The notes: generated by a model not told the origin, from the letters alone. A stretch of DNA of 64,000 bases from Dyella sp. SG609 (GCF_012275375.1 NZ_JAAZQJ010000006.1:124001-188000), one strand, 5' to 3'; counted from the stretch's first letter, positions 43,222 to 53,057 are shown. Numbers and translations are program-made.

Positions 43222-44556
43222 ATGTCCCAGGCCACCCAGAAGATCGGTTTCGTCAGCCTCGGCTGCCCCAAGGCCCTGGTCGATTCCGAGCGCATCCTTA
43301 CCCAGCTCAAGGTCGAAGGCTACGAGATCGTGCCCAGCTACGGCGCGGCCGATGCGGTGGTGGTCAACACCTGCGGCTTTATCGACGCGGCGGTGCAGGA
43401 GTCGCTGGATGCGATCGGCGAGGCGCTGCACGAGAACGGCAAGGTCATCGTCACCGGCTGCCTGGGCAAGCGCTCGGAGCTGATCCGCGAGGCCTATCCG
43501 GACGTGCTGGCGATCACCGGCCCGCAGGACTACGCCAGCGTGATGAACGCGGTGCATGCGACCTTGCCGCCGAAGCGCAACCCGCTGCTGGATATCATTC
43601 CGGACACTGGTATCAAGCTCACGCCGAAGCACTACGCGTACCTGAAGATCTCGGAAGGCTGCAACCACCGCTGCAGCTTCTGCATCATCCCCTCGATGCG
43701 CGGCGACCTGGTCTCGCGTCCGGTCGACGAAGTGCTGCTCGAAGCCGAGCGCCTGGTGAAGGGCGGCGTGAAGGAACTGCTGGTGATCTCGCAGGACACC
43801 AGCGCCTACGGCGTGGACCTGAAGTACGCCGAGCGCCAGTGGCGCGACAGGAGCTGGCGCACGCGCATGACCGAGCTGTGCGAAGGCCTGTCGGAGCTGG
43901 GCGTGTGGACGCGCCTGCACTACGTCTACCCGTATCCGCACGTGGACGAAGTGATGCAGCTGATGGCGGACGGCAAGCTGCTGCCGTACCTGGACATCCC
44001 GTTCCAGCACGCCAGCCCGCGCATCCTCAAGCTGATGAAGCGCCCGGGCAACATCGACAAGACGCTGGAGCGCGTGCGCAACTGGCGCAAGGCGGTGCCG
44101 GACCTGACCATCCGCAGCACGTTTATCGTCGGCTTCCCCGGCGAGACGGACGCCGAATTCGAAGAGCTGCTGGATTTCCTGCGCGAGGCGGAACTGGACC
44201 GCGTCGGCGCCTTCGCCTATTCGCCGGTGGACGGCGCCAAGGCCAACGAGCTGCCGGGCGCGGTGTCCGAGGAATTGAAGGAAGACCGCCTGGAGCAGTT
44301 CATGGCGGTGCAGGCGGAAATCTCGGCGGCCAAGCTGCAGCGCAAGATCGGCCGCACCATCCGGGTGCTGGTGGACGAAGCCGACGCGCACGGCGCGGTC
44401 GCGCGTTCCGCCGCCGACGCGCCGGAGATCGACGGCCTGGTGCGCATCGCGCTCGACCCGGCCAAACCCGGCCAGCCGCTGAAGCCGGGCCAGTTCGTCG
44501 ACGTGGTGGTCGAAGCCGCCGACGAGCACGACCTGCACGCGCGCCTCGCCGGCTGA
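43222..44556 (+). CDS. rimO: Ribosomal protein S12 methylthiotransferase
   Basis: 444 residues, a radical-SAM enzyme that adds a methylthio group to Asp88 of ribosomal protein S12. The N-terminal UPF0004 domain has cysteines in SLGCPK, NTCGF and VTGCLGKR. The radical SAM cluster CNHRCSFC is at Cys147, Cys151 and Cys154, and a C-terminal TRAM domain follows (about 375-440). RimO rather than MiaB is favoured by [18 protein letters not shown] and the length. Confidence 0.96.
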   Translation: MSQATQKIGFVSLGCPKALVDSERILTQLKVEGYEIVPSYGAADAVVVNTCGFIDAAVQESLDAIGEALHENGKVIVTGCLGKRSELIREAYPDVLAITGPQDYASVMNAVHATLPPKRNPLLDIIPDTGIKLTPKHYAYLKISEGCNHRCSFCIIPSMRGDLVSRPVDEVLLEAERLVKGGVKELLVISQDTSAYGVDLKYAERQWRDRSWRTRMTELCEGLSELGVWTRLHYVYPYPHVDEVMQLMADGKLLPYLDIPFQHASPRILKLMKRPGNIDKTLERVRNWRKAVPDLTIRSTFIVGFPGETDAEFEELLDFLREAELDRVGAFAYSPVDGAKANELPGAVSEELKEDRLEQFMAVQAEISAAKLQRKIGRTIRVLVDEADAHGAVARSAADAPEIDGLVRIALDPAKPGQPLKPGQFVDVVVEAADEHDLHARLAG

Positions 44557-44562
44557 TTCCCC

Positions 44563-45387
44563 ATGCGCTACGTGGCGCCCGCGCGCGGCTCGGTCGATCC
44601 GGCCGTGTTCCAGCGGCCGCCGCTGGCGGCCTGGCGCGAGTACGCCGACCTGCTGTGCGGGCCTGACTGGCCCGACGTCGCCCGGCTCGATGCGCTGCTG
44701 CCGCCGCAGCAGCGCGAGCGCTTCGTGGCGCAGACGCGCGCCGTGCTGGACGACGGCCTGCACTACGAGCAGCGCATCCACACGCAGGGCGCCATCGCCA
44801 CGCGCGCCGCCAACTGGCACGACCTGTTCAATGCGCTGGCCTGGCTGCGCTATCCGGGGATCAAGCGCGCGCTGAATGCGCAGCAGGTGGCCGGGATCGC
44901 GCAGATGGGGCCGCGCACGCGCTCGCGGCCGCAATACGCGCTCACTCATTTCGACGAAGCCGGCGTGCTGGTGGCCGTGCGCGATCCTTCGCTGCTGGCG
45001 CTGTGGGACGCGCACGACTGGCACGGCCTGTTCTGGCGCCGCCGCGAGGCCTGGCTGGACGGTTCGATCCATGCCGAGGTGTTCGGCCATGCGCTGCTGG
45101 AGCACGCGCTGACGGACGGCAAGCTGCTGGTGGGCAAGGCCCTGGCGTTCGCCTGCGGCGACCGGGGCGAGGCCGCGCTGGCGCAGCGCTGCGCCGCCGG
45201 CATCGCGGACGGCACGCTGCTGCGCGATCCGCTCGAACTGCGCCCGCTGCCGCTGTCCGGCATTCCCGGCTGGCATGCGCACAACGGCAGCGAGGCTTTT
45301 CACCGCGGCGCCGCGTGCTACCAGCCCCTGCGCCATGGGCGGCGCTATCCGCCGCCGGTGCCGGCCGCCGCCTCGCCGCCGTCATGA
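44563..45387 (+). CDS. DUF3025 domain protein
   Basis: 274 residues, soluble, rich in Trp, His and Arg. It fits DUF3025: an N-terminal RxxLxxYADLLCGPDWPD region, a central NWHDLFNALAWLRYPGIKRALN and a C-terminal PGWHAHNGSEAFHRGAACYQPLR. Function is unknown. It starts 6 bases after rimO, so it is probably co-transcribed. Confidence 0.85.
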   Translation: MRYVAPARGSVDPAVFQRPPLAAWREYADLLCGPDWPDVARLDALLPPQQRERFVAQTRAVLDDGLHYEQRIHTQGAIATRAANWHDLFNALAWLRYPGIKRALNAQQVAGIAQMGPRTRSRPQYALTHFDEAGVLVAVRDPSLLALWDAHDWHGLFWRRREAWLDGSIHAEVFGHALLEHALTDGKLLVGKALAFACGDRGEAALAQRCAAGIADGTLLRDPLELRPLPLSGIPGWHAHNGSEAFHRGAACYQPLRHGRRYPPPVPAAASPPS

Positions 45388-45400
45388 ACTGTCGCGGCAA

Positions 45401-45430
45401 TTGCCGGCGCATGGGTTTCGCGGCTATATA
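45401..45430 (+). promoter_or_regulatory. Candidate promoter of the PhnD-like gene
   Basis: TTGCCG (45401-45406), an 18-base spacer, TATATA (45425-45430), ending 30 bases before the ATG at 45461. Confidence 0.5.
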
Positions 45431-45460
45431 AACGCCGGGGGCAAATCGGGGGCGGTTCTT

Positions 45461-46480
45461 ATGACAGCCGGAACGTCGGGGCGTTGGCGCTGGATCGGAT
45501 CCTGGCTGCTCGGACTGGTTTGCTGGCTGCCGCTCGCCGCGGCGGCGGCCGAAGCCGTGCCGGCGGAGCCGATCCGCTTCGGCATCCTGCCGATCGGCAG
45601 CGCGGCGGAATCGCGCGAGCAGTGGCGTCCGCTGCTGGCCGACCTGGAAAAGCGGCTGGGCCATCCGATCACCACCGTTTCGGTGAGCAGCTATGCCGGT
45701 CTTTCCGGCGCGATCGGCGAGCAACGCGTGGATATCGCCTTCCTGTCCGGCCGGCTGGCCATCGAAGCGGTGCTGCGCCAGCAGATGAGCGTGTTCGCGC
45801 AGTTCGAGCGCAGCGACGGCGCCAAGGGCAACGTGGCCTTGCTGGTGGTGCGCGCGGACGGCCCCATCCACGACCTGAGCGGCCTGCTGGCGCATCCCGG
45901 CCGCTGGCGCTATGCGCGCGGCGAGCCCTTGTCGGTGACCGGCTATGTCGCGCCGGAAGCCGAAGTGTTCGCGCCGCGCGGACTCAACTCCGACACCTTC
46001 TTCGCCCGCGTGCGCGTGGGCAACCACCAGAACAATGCGCTGGCCGTGGTCAACGGCGAAGTAGACGTGTGCAGCGGCAACAATCCGGACCTGGACCTGT
46101 TCCGCCGCAATTTCCCCGACCAGGCCGCGCAGCTGAAGGTGATCTGGCGCTCCAGCCTGATTCCCTCCGGCGTGCTGGTGGTGCGTGCCGGCATGGAGCC
46201 GAAGCTGCGCAAGCAGCTGACCGATTTCATGCTGGGCTACGGCAAGGGCGGCGGCACGGCGGGCGAGCGCGAGCGCGACAACCTGGCACGCATTCCCGAT
46301 CTCGCCGGTTTCGTACCCGCCAACAGCCTGGTGCTGCGTCCGTTCTCGGACATGGAATACACCTTGCAGCGGCAGCAGGCCCAGCACGGGCGCTGGGTCA
46401 GCGACGCGGCGCGCGATGCGCGGCTGCGGCAGATCGAGGCGGATCACAAGCAGGTGCTGCAGCAATTGCAGGCGCATTGA
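45461..46480 (+). CDS. Orphan phosphate/phosphonate-type periplasmic binding protein (PhnD-like)
   Basis: 339 residues. A signal peptide spans about 1-30 (...LGLVCWLPLAAAAAEA), then the PhnD-type binding fold: IRFGILPIGSAAESREQWRPLLADLEKRLG, the sugar-binding-protein-like loop VSSYAGLSGAIGEQRVDIAFLSG and CSGNNPDLDLF. Such proteins deliver phosphonates or related anions to an ABC importer, but no permease or ATPase gene is adjacent, so it is either an orphan receptor or a sensor input. A promoter of its own lies upstream. Confidence 0.8.
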   Translation: MTAGTSGRWRWIGSWLLGLVCWLPLAAAAAEAVPAEPIRFGILPIGSAAESREQWRPLLADLEKRLGHPITTVSVSSYAGLSGAIGEQRVDIAFLSGRLAIEAVLRQQMSVFAQFERSDGAKGNVALLVVRADGPIHDLSGLLAHPGRWRYARGEPLSVTGYVAPEAEVFAPRGLNSDTFFARVRVGNHQNNALAVVNGEVDVCSGNNPDLDLFRRNFPDQAAQLKVIWRSSLIPSGVLVVRAGMEPKLRKQLTDFMLGYGKGGGTAGERERDNLARIPDLAGFVPANSLVLRPFSDMEYTLQRQQAQHGRWVSDAARDARLRQIEADHKQVLQQLQAH

Positions 46481-46595
46481 GAGCCGGGAACCCCTTTCCC
46501 GGCGTCGGAAATTCAATCTTGCTCAGCCCGCCTGGGCAGGTGAGGTTCATCCTTTATCCGTAGGGTGAGGCGTTCATGCCACCAGGAGATCTCGC

Positions 46596-47186
46596 ATGAC
46601 TCAGCACCACGCCCGCCGCCGCGGCGCCTCCATGCGCTGGCTGTTCGCGCTCTCGATGATGGGCGCCGCCGCGCTGTCGCCGCTGTCGGCCGCGGCGCAG
46701 GCCAGCCCCCGCCCGCAAGCCGCACCGCAGCCGCAGGCGGCGCCGCAGCGCCAGTCCGGCCAGTCACCGGCGAACGCGAGCGGTCCCGAACTGCCCGCCG
46801 CCGACCAGCTGGCGATCAGGAATTACACGCTCAACGAAGACGTGCTCGGCCGCCTGATGGCGGTAACCAAGGAAGCGCGTGCGCAGGACATCCGCCCGCA
46901 GCCGGCGCCGGATCCCGCCAAGGTGCGCAACCTGGACGATCTGGCCAATTACGCGGTCGGCGGCGACAGCAAGCTCGCGCCGCTGGTGCAGAAGCACGGC
47001 TTCACGCCCAAGGAATTCCTGCTTGCCAATCTCGCGCTGATGAACGCGGCGCTGGCGGTGCAGGCGCGCAGCGATCCCAACCTGGCCAAGACCATCGACC
47101 AGTCGAAGGTGAATCCGGCCAACGTGGCGTTCTTCGAGTCGCACCAGCAGCAGATTGCGGCGCAGATGAGCGAAGGGGCGAAGTAA
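46596..47186 (+). CDS. Exported protein with Pro/Gln-rich N terminus
   Basis: 196 residues. A signal sequence runs to about residue 35 (MRWLFALSMMGAAALSPLSAAAQA), followed by a Pro/Gln/Ala linker (36-60) and a helical domain with DLANYAVGGDSKLAPLVQKHGFTPKEFLLANLALMNAAL. No family recognised. ATG 46596 follows AGGAG; a start at the internal Met13 would also give a signal peptide. Confidence 0.8.
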   Translation: MTQHHARRRGASMRWLFALSMMGAAALSPLSAAAQASPRPQAAPQPQAAPQRQSGQSPANASGPELPAADQLAIRNYTLNEDVLGRLMAVTKEARAQDIRPQPAPDPAKVRNLDDLANYAVGGDSKLAPLVQKHGFTPKEFLLANLALMNAALAVQARSDPNLAKTIDQSKVNPANVAFFESHQQQIAAQMSEGAK

Positions 47187-47215
47187 CCGCGGAAGCGCGG
47201 CGTTTCGCTTTTGAT

Positions 47216-47349
47216 CGTCATCCCGGCGCAGGCCGGGATCCAGTGGCGACCACGTTGGGTCGTGGTCGCTACGTCAAACAGCTGCTTTCAGCGTTGTGCC
47301 GACGACCGAGCGGTGTCGTTACTGGATCCCGGCCTGCGCCGGGATGACG
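47216..47349. repeat. Long inverted repeat, family 3, copy 1
   Basis: The arms CGTCATCCCGGCGCAGGCC and GGCCTGCGCCGGGATGACG are perfect over the first and last 29 bases, with a 76-base interior that contains its own 9-bp hairpin GCGACCACG / CGTGGTCGC. A related copy is at 63281. It separates the exported protein gene and greB. Confidence 0.9.
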
Positions 47350-47385
47350 GCTTCGATGTATGTCGCGCCGGCTCGGTAGGGCGTA

Positions 47386-47883
47386 TCAGTACCCCACCGA
47401 CACGATCGCAAACCGCGTACGCCCGCCCGGCAGCTCCGCGTCGAATTCGTCGTCCACGCGCTTCTTCAGCGCGGCCCGCGCCATCGGCGAATCGATGCTG
47501 ATCCAGCCGGCTTTCGCGTCGGTCTCGTCGGGGCCGACGATGCGATAGATCACCGTCTCCCCGCTGTCCACGTTCTCCAGCTCGATGCGTGCGCCGAAGA
47601 ACACCACGGCGCGATCCGCCGGTGCGCCTTCCGCCACTTTCAGCGCGGGAATCCGCTTGCTCAGGTAACGCACGCGGCGATCGATCTCGCCGAGCTGCTT
47701 CTTGCGATAGGTGTATTCGGCATTCTCCGAACGGTCGCCTTCGGCCGCGGCGGCCGCGAGCGCCTTCACCACTTCCGGCCGCAGCGTGTGCCAGAGGTGG
47801 TCCAGTTCGGCTTTGAGCTTCTCGAAGCCTTCGCGGGTGATGATCGCGGTCGAGGAGGGGGAAGGTGGGCGCCAGCGGCTCAT
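47386..47883 (-). CDS. greB: Transcription elongation factor GreB
   Basis: 165 residues. The N-terminal coiled coil (about 14-80) starts with [19 protein letters not shown], and the acidic tip [10 protein letters not shown] holds the residues that stimulate RNA cleavage in backtracked polymerase. The C-terminal FKBP-like domain starts [16 protein letters not shown] and has [16 protein letters not shown]. GreB rather than GreA is supported by the basic spacing between tip and domain and by EYTYRKKQL. It overlaps the next gene by 4 bases. Confidence 0.93.
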   Translation of the reverse strand: MSRWRPPSPSSTAIITREGFEKLKAELDHLWHTLRPEVVKALAAAAAEGDRSENAEYTYRKKQLGEIDRRVRYLSKRIPALKVAEGAPADRAVVFFGARIELENVDSGETVIYRIVGPDETDAKAGWISIDSPMARAALKKRVDDEFDAELPGGRTRFAIVSVGY

Positions 47884-49142
47884 CGGGCTTGAGGGGTATC
47901 CAGCAGTTGTCGTTCCAGGGCGATCAGTTCCGCGTGCACCGGGTGGTCCGGAAATGCGGCGGCGAGCTTGCGCAGCAGCACCAGCGCTTCGGCGGGCTGG
48001 TCCAGCCGCAGGCCGAGCTGCTGCGCGGCGAGCAGGCCGATGCGCGGCGCTTCGGGCGTGCGCGGCCACTTGGAAAGATAGCCTTTGCACAGCTTCACCG
48101 CGAGCCGGCTCATGCCCATGCGCGCGGCCAGTTCGGCCAGTGGGCCGGCGGTGGCCGGGTCGTCCGGCAGGAAGGCCGGATCGATCTCCATGCATTCCTG
48201 CACCAGGCCCAGCGCGCGCTTGCCTTCGTTGTTGGCGAGCAGGGCGGCGGTCCAGATCTGCCCGTGCACCAGCAAGGCCTCGCGCAGGCCTTCCTGGCGC
48301 AGCAGCTGGCGATAGGCCAGGTGCAGCGAGGCCGGCGCGCTGCGGTCCTGCAGGCGGCCCACCAGCATGTCGATGGCGGCGCGCGGCTGTTCCGCGGCGC
48401 GCTGCTGCACGGCGGCGAGCAGGCGGCTGTCCTCGTCCTGGCCGCTCGCGGCGACCAGGCGCTCGGCCTCGGGCGCCATGCCGAACTGCTCGTGGCGCTC
48501 GTGGATCATCGCGCCCATCAGATGGAAGCCGAGCACGATCAGATAGGTGTAGGCGAACGCATACAGCGGCTGCGCGACCAGCCGCGGCAGCACACCGGTG
48601 GCCGCTCCGGCCAGCACGATCAGCCCCGCCACGATAAGGTTGATCGTCACGGGAATCAGGTAGGCCAGGCCGAAGCCGCCGATCACGCGCAGCATCTGCA
48701 GCGGATTGAGCGCGTCGGCGAGGTTGCCCTCGAATGCCAGCGTCATGTCGATCGCCGGCAGAATCAGCACCGATACCAGCAGGATCGGCCACAGCGCACG
48801 CGGAAAGAACACCGCCGCGAGTATGCACAGCGCGGCCAGGAACAGGTGGATCGCAGTCAGCGCCCAGCCGGAGGATTCATTGCCGCCCAGGCTGACGTCC
48901 GGTGGGTCGGCGAAACCGTTGGCGGTGTGCAGCATGCAGTCCGCGGCGTAGCGCCATGTGGCCGCCCATATCGCCAGGGTGCAGATGCCGCCGAGCAGCG
49001 CCGGCAGCAGACCGACGACGAGGTGCGCCAGCGCCATCGCCGCGCAACTGGCCAGCGCGGCACCGCGCAAGGGATAGGCGAACGCCGCGGGCAGGCGTTC
49101 GGCAAAGGGTTTGTCGGCGGCGACCGTGGGGATCTTCGGCAT
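47880..49142 (-). CDS. Integral membrane protein with helical C-terminal domain
   Basis: 420 residues. The N-terminal ~225 contain about six hydrophobic segments (for example 26-56, 89-115, 117-135, 150-180, 190-220). The C-terminal 190 residues are soluble and helical, TPR-like in composition ([37 protein letters not shown]). I do not recognise the family. The 4-base overlap with greB points to co-expression. Function unknown. Confidence 0.75.
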   Translation of the reverse strand: MPKIPTVAADKPFAERLPAAFAYPLRGAALASCAAMALAHLVVGLLPALLGGICTLAIWAATWRYAADCMLHTANGFADPPDVSLGGNESSGWALTAIHLFLAALCILAAVFFPRALWPILLVSVLILPAIDMTLAFEGNLADALNPLQMLRVIGGFGLAYLIPVTINLIVAGLIVLAGAATGVLPRLVAQPLYAFAYTYLIVLGFHLMGAMIHERHEQFGMAPEAERLVAASGQDEDSRLLAAVQQRAAEQPRAAIDMLVGRLQDRSAPASLHLAYRQLLRQEGLREALLVHGQIWTAALLANNEGKRALGLVQECMEIDPAFLPDDPATAGPLAELAARMGMSRLAVKLCKGYLSKWPRTPEAPRIGLLAAQQLGLRLDQPAEALVLLRKLAAAFPDHPVHAELIALERQLLDTPQAR

Positions 49143-49152
49143 GGTGCCGCGC

Positions 49153-50649
49153 TCAGCGCTTGCCGCCGAAGATGCTGCCCAGCACGCCGCGCACGATCTG
49201 CGTGCCCAGGCGCGAGCCGATGCTGCGCGTGGCCGACTTGGCCATCGCCTCGATCACGCCCTGGCGGCGGCCGTTGCCCAGCAGCACGTCGCGCACGGCG
49301 TCGCCCCAGCCGGGGCCTTCGGCCGCGGCGGGCGCGCCCTTGCCGGCCGGGGTGGCGGAAGCGACTTTCTCGCCCGCGCGCGCCGCCAGCATCTCGGCCG
49401 CCGATTCGCGGTTCACCGCGGTGTCGTACTTGGCGCCCACCGGCGAACGCTGGCGCACCGTGGCGCGCTCGGCCTCGGTGATCGCGCCGATGCGCGCGGT
49501 GGGCGAGGCCACCAGCACCTGTTCCACCGGCGAGGGCACGCCGCCATCGCGCAGAGTGGAGGCCAGGGCCTCGCCGACGGCGAGCTTGGTGATGGCGTCG
49601 GTGACGTCGAGCTTCGGATTCGGCGCGAAGGTTTCGGCCGCGGCCTTCACCGCTTTCTGGTCGCGCGGCGTGAACGCGCGCAGCGCGTGCTGCACGCGGT
49701 TGCCGAGCTGGCCGAGGATATTGCCGGGCACGTCGTCCGGATTCTGCGAGCAGAAATACACGCCCACGCCCTTGGAGCGGATCAGCCGCACCACCTGTTC
49801 CACGCGCTGCAGCAGCGCGGCCGGGGCGTCGTCGAACAGCAGGTGCGCCTCGTCGAAGAAGAACACCATCTTCGGCTGCTCCAGGTCGCCCACTTCCGGC
49901 AGCTGCTCGAACAGCTCCGACAGCAGCCACAGCAGGAAGGTGGAATACAGGCGGGGTTTGAGGATCAACTGGTCGGCCGCCAGCACGTTGATCACGCCGC
50001 GGCCGCTCATGTCCTGGCGCATCAGGTCGGCCAGCTCCAGCGCCGGCTCGCCGAAGAACTGGTCGGCGCCGTCCTGTTCCAGCTTCAGCACCGCGCGCTG
50101 GATCGCGGCGATGCTCTGCGTGCTGATCAGGCCGTACTGGGTGGAGATGTCCTTGGCGTGTTCGGCGGCGAAGCCGAGCAGGGCGCGCAGGTCGGCCAGG
50201 TCCAGCAGCAGCCAGCCGTTGTCGTCGGCCACTTTGAAAACGACTTCGAGCACGCCTTCCTGGGTGTCGTTCAATTCCAGGATGCGGCCGAGCAGGGTGG
50301 GGCCCATCTCGCTGATGGTGGCGCGCACGGGGTGGCCGAGCTTGCCGTAGATGTCCCAGAAGATCACCGGATTGGCCTGCGGCTTCCAGTCCTTCAGGTC
50401 GAGCTTGGCCAGGCGCGCTTTGAGCTTGTCGCCCGGCTCGCCGGCGGCCATCGCCAGGCCCGCGAGGTCGCCCTTGGCATCGGCCAGGAAGCAGGGCACG
50501 CCCAGGCGCGAGAAGCCTTCGGCCAGCACCATCAGCGAGACCGATTTGCCGGTGCCGGTGGCGCCGGCGATCATGCCGTGCCGGTTGCCGTAATGCGGGT
50601 CGAGGTTGACGGTGGCGCTGTCGTTGCGGCCGATGAGGATGTCAGTCAT
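49153..50649 (-). CDS. HerA-like ATPase, YjgR (DUF853) family
   Basis: 498 residues. The Walker A is GATGTGKS at 29-36, Walker B KMVFFFDEAHLLFDD near 263, and YGNRHGMIAGATGTGK and ADAKGDLAGLA are typical for DUF853. These are HerA/FtsK-type hexameric NTPases of uncertain function, found next to no NurA nuclease here. Start 50649 is chosen because IGRNDSATVNLDPHYGNRHG is the family N terminus; the open frame upstream reads through a heptamer array. Confidence 0.9.
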   Translation of the reverse strand: MTDILIGRNDSATVNLDPHYGNRHGMIAGATGTGKSVSLMVLAEGFSRLGVPCFLADAKGDLAGLAMAAGEPGDKLKARLAKLDLKDWKPQANPVIFWDIYGKLGHPVRATISEMGPTLLGRILELNDTQEGVLEVVFKVADDNGWLLLDLADLRALLGFAAEHAKDISTQYGLISTQSIAAIQRAVLKLEQDGADQFFGEPALELADLMRQDMSGRGVINVLAADQLILKPRLYSTFLLWLLSELFEQLPEVGDLEQPKMVFFFDEAHLLFDDAPAALLQRVEQVVRLIRSKGVGVYFCSQNPDDVPGNILGQLGNRVQHALRAFTPRDQKAVKAAAETFAPNPKLDVTDAITKLAVGEALASTLRDGGVPSPVEQVLVASPTARIGAITEAERATVRQRSPVGAKYDTAVNRESAAEMLAARAGEKVASATPAGKGAPAAAEGPGWGDAVRDVLLGNGRRQGVIEAMAKSATRSIGSRLGTQIVRGVLGSIFGGKR

Positions 50650-50685
50650 GAGGGTCCGTCCGGTAGGGGCGCGGCGATTGTAGGA

Positions 50686-50829
50686 GCAGGGAACGGGGAA
50701 CGGGGAACGGGGGACGGGGGACGGGGAACGGGGAACGGGGAACGGGGAACGGCAGGAGCGTCGCAGCCCCATCCCCATCCTTCATATCGACCCGCATGTT
50801 CCCCGCTCCCTGTTCCCCGTTCCCCGCTC
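50686..50829. repeat. Heptamer inverted-array repeat, family 2, copy D
   Basis: About ten GGGAACG-like units on the left (50686-50754) and about five CGTTCCC-like units on the right (50798-50829), with a 43-base core. Read in reverse, the core has GGCTGCGACGCTC and TGCCGTTCCCC, matching copy E, so D and E are the same element in opposite orientations. Confidence 0.88.
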
Positions 50830-50868
50830 TCAAGCTATTGTCGTCGCTTTCGACACGCGACTTTCCCC

Positions 50869-52368
50869 ATGCCGTCAACCGCTTCCGCGCGCTCCCTGCG
50901 CCTGCTTCCCCTGTTCGCGGCGCTGGCCGCGCTGAGCGCCTGCGCGAGCGGCGGCGGCACCAAGGCGGCGGCACCCTCGGCCCAGGTGAACGCGCTGTAC
51001 GCGCAGCTGGACCAGGCCAGCAAGGGCTACGACACGGCGCTGCAGCAGGCGCGCGCCGGCGACGCGCAGGCTTCGCAGCAGACGCTGTCCACCTCGCTGG
51101 AGCAGCTCAAGCGCGCTTCGGCGCAGTGCGGCAGCAGCCCCGGCTGCGATCCGCAGCGCTTCTTCGCCGTGTACGACCGCCTGCTGCGCCTGAAGGACGG
51201 CAGCTTCTCGCTCGGCGACGATGTGGAAGTCAGCGGCGAGCAGACGCCCGAGGGCAGCGCCGGCACCGGCAAGACCGGCGCCGCCAGCCTGCCGCAGGCG
51301 CAGCGCAGCGTGACCCTGCTGCACGGCCAGAAGCTGTCGGAGCTGATCGCCATGAACGGCCCGGTGAAGGCGGCGCTGGAGATGTGGCTGACCCAGTGGC
51401 GCTCCAACCTGATGGACGCCTACGTCAACTATCAGTACATGCGCTACCAGATGTGGCCGGCCTACCAGAGCCGCGACCTGCCTGAGGCGGTGCTGTTCGG
51501 CATCATGGCCAAGGAGTCCGGCGGCAAGGTGCATGCGGTGTCGCGCTCCGGCGCGGCGGGCCCGCTGCAGTTCATGTACGCCACCGGCCTGCGCTTCGGC
51601 CTCAGCAGCGACGGCGGCTTCGACGAGCGCTTCGATCCGGCGCTGGCCGCGCGCGCCAACGCCGAATACCTGGACGAGCAGCTCGGCATCTTCAACAACA
51701 ACCTGGAAGTGACGCTGGCCGCCTACAACGGCGGCGAGGGCCGCATGCGCCGCCTGGTCGGCGACGACACTTCGGTGAGCTTCTACGACCCGCGCATCTA
51801 CAACCAGCTGTCGCAGGAGACTCGCGACTACGTGCCGGCGGTGCTGGCGGCGGCGTGGCTGTTCCTGCATCCGGACAGCTACAACCTGCGCTTCCCCAAG
51901 GTGGACGGCGTGCCGGGCAGCGTGGTGCTGAAGCGGCCGGCCTCGCTGAGCGAGCTCACGGTGTGCCTGGGTTCGGCCGGCAGCATGGAGAGCGGCTGGT
52001 TCCGCACCTTGCGCAATCTCAATCCGCGCGTCGATCCGCAGGCGGCGCTGCCGCAGGGCACCAAGCTGGTGGTGCCGAAGCTGATCGAGCCGTCCTATGC
52101 GGCGCGCTGCGCCGATGGCCCCTGGCCGATCCTGGCCAACGACCTGCATACCGCGGTGGTGCCGGTGGTGGCCTCGACGCCGGATCCGACGCCTTCGCGT
52201 TCCGCGCCGTCGAAGTCGCGCAGCTATACGGTGAAGCGCGGCGACACCCTGGCCGGCATCGTGCGCAAGCTCGGCTGCTCGGACGTGCAGGAAGTGGCCC
52301 AGCTCAACGGCATCAGGCAGCAGCACATCAAGCCGGGGCAGACGCTCAAACTGCCCGCGTGCCGCTGA
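50869..52368 (+). CDS. Lytic murein transglycosylase with LysM domain (MltD-like), lipoprotein
   Basis: 499 residues. The signal peptide ends in the lipobox LSAC (Cys25). The transglycosylase core around 195-330 has catalytic Glu216 (MAKESGGKVH), GAAGPLQFM and AAYNGGEGRMRRL. A C-terminal LysM domain (about 448-497, SYTVKRGDTLAGIVRKLGC) anchors it to peptidoglycan. It cuts glycan strands, forming 1,6-anhydro ends. A second partial LysM-like stretch may lie near 370-410. Confidence 0.9.
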   Translation: MPSTASARSLRLLPLFAALAALSACASGGGTKAAAPSAQVNALYAQLDQASKGYDTALQQARAGDAQASQQTLSTSLEQLKRASAQCGSSPGCDPQRFFAVYDRLLRLKDGSFSLGDDVEVSGEQTPEGSAGTGKTGAASLPQAQRSVTLLHGQKLSELIAMNGPVKAALEMWLTQWRSNLMDAYVNYQYMRYQMWPAYQSRDLPEAVLFGIMAKESGGKVHAVSRSGAAGPLQFMYATGLRFGLSSDGGFDERFDPALAARANAEYLDEQLGIFNNNLEVTLAAYNGGEGRMRRLVGDDTSVSFYDPRIYNQLSQETRDYVPAVLAAAWLFLHPDSYNLRFPKVDGVPGSVVLKRPASLSELTVCLGSAGSMESGWFRTLRNLNPRVDPQAALPQGTKLVVPKLIEPSYAARCADGPWPILANDLHTAVVPVVASTPDPTPSRSAPSKSRSYTVKRGDTLAGIVRKLGCSDVQEVAQLNGIRQQHIKPGQTLKLPACR

Positions 52369-52384
52369 GCCGGACGTAATGGGA

Positions 52385-52469
52385 CGTAGGTTGGGGTGAG
52401 CCGCAGGCGAACCCCAACGATGCGTGGCGCTCGATGTTGGGGTTCGCCTGCGGCTCACCCCAACCTACG
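52385..52469. repeat. Dispersed ~85-bp inverted repeat, family 1, copy 5
   Basis: CGTAGGTTGGGGTGAGC to GCTCACCCCAACCTACG with inner GAACCCCAAC / GTTGGGGTTC; almost identical to copy 1. It lies between the convergent transglycosylase and hypothetical genes. Confidence 0.9.
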
Positions 52470-52479
52470 CAAGCGTTGC

Positions 52480-52920
52480 TTACGCCGCGGCGAGGCTGTT
52501 GCCGCGGGTCGGCGCCGCCTCGGTGCCGTTGCGGTGGGCTTCCTTCAAGCCATGCAGCACCTTCAGCAGATGGCGGTGCTGCAGCTGCAGCTTGAGGTGC
52601 GGGGAGTCCTTGGTCTCGTGGTAGGCCACCGCCAGCCACAGCGCCACACCGCGGATGGCGACTTCGGCATTGTCCGACCGCGCGCGCGCATAGCCGACAT
52701 CGGTGCCCTCGCCCCAGGGCAGATAGCGCTGTTCCGGCGAGGTGCCATAGAGATGCGGGAACTCGCTGCGCGAGGCCTGGCCGATCTCGCGGAGAGTCAG
52801 CGTGCCGAGCTGGACGCGCGTGCGGCGTGGCAGGCTGTCGACGATGCGCTCGATCTCGCGGAACTGACGACCCAGCTGCCGGCTGCGGCTCAGGGCGATG
52901 ATCTGGCTGACGATGCGCAT
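52480..52920 (-). CDS. Conserved-looking hypothetical protein
   Basis: 146 residues, no signal or membrane segment. It has an Arg-rich helical N-terminal half (SRSRQLGRQFREIERIVDSLPRRTR) and a second region GTSPEQRYLPWGEGTDVGYARARSDN followed by a helix AIRGVALWLAVAYHETKDSPH. No family recognised. Its codon use is regular, and it is convergent with the transglycosylase gene. Function unknown. Confidence 0.7.
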   Translation of the reverse strand: MRIVSQIIALSRSRQLGRQFREIERIVDSLPRRTRVQLGTLTLREIGQASRSEFPHLYGTSPEQRYLPWGEGTDVGYARARSDNAEVAIRGVALWLAVAYHETKDSPHLKLQLQHRHLLKVLHGLKEAHRNGTEAAPTRGNSLAAA

Positions 52921-53057
52921 GCGGTTCCTCCGGTCGCGGATTCGGGATGCAGCGCGGCTGCGCGCTGCGGCGAATACGGGTGAGGATAGCGACGCCTCGC
53001 TTCGCCTTGCGCCAAAAAAGTCACAAAACGACGAAAAGCGTCACTCGGATCTGTGCG

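Noticed and set aside
50642-50974. Minus-strand open frame with PFPVPR repeats over copy D
   Set aside because: Produced by the array; the real gene on that strand (HerA-like) begins at 50649.
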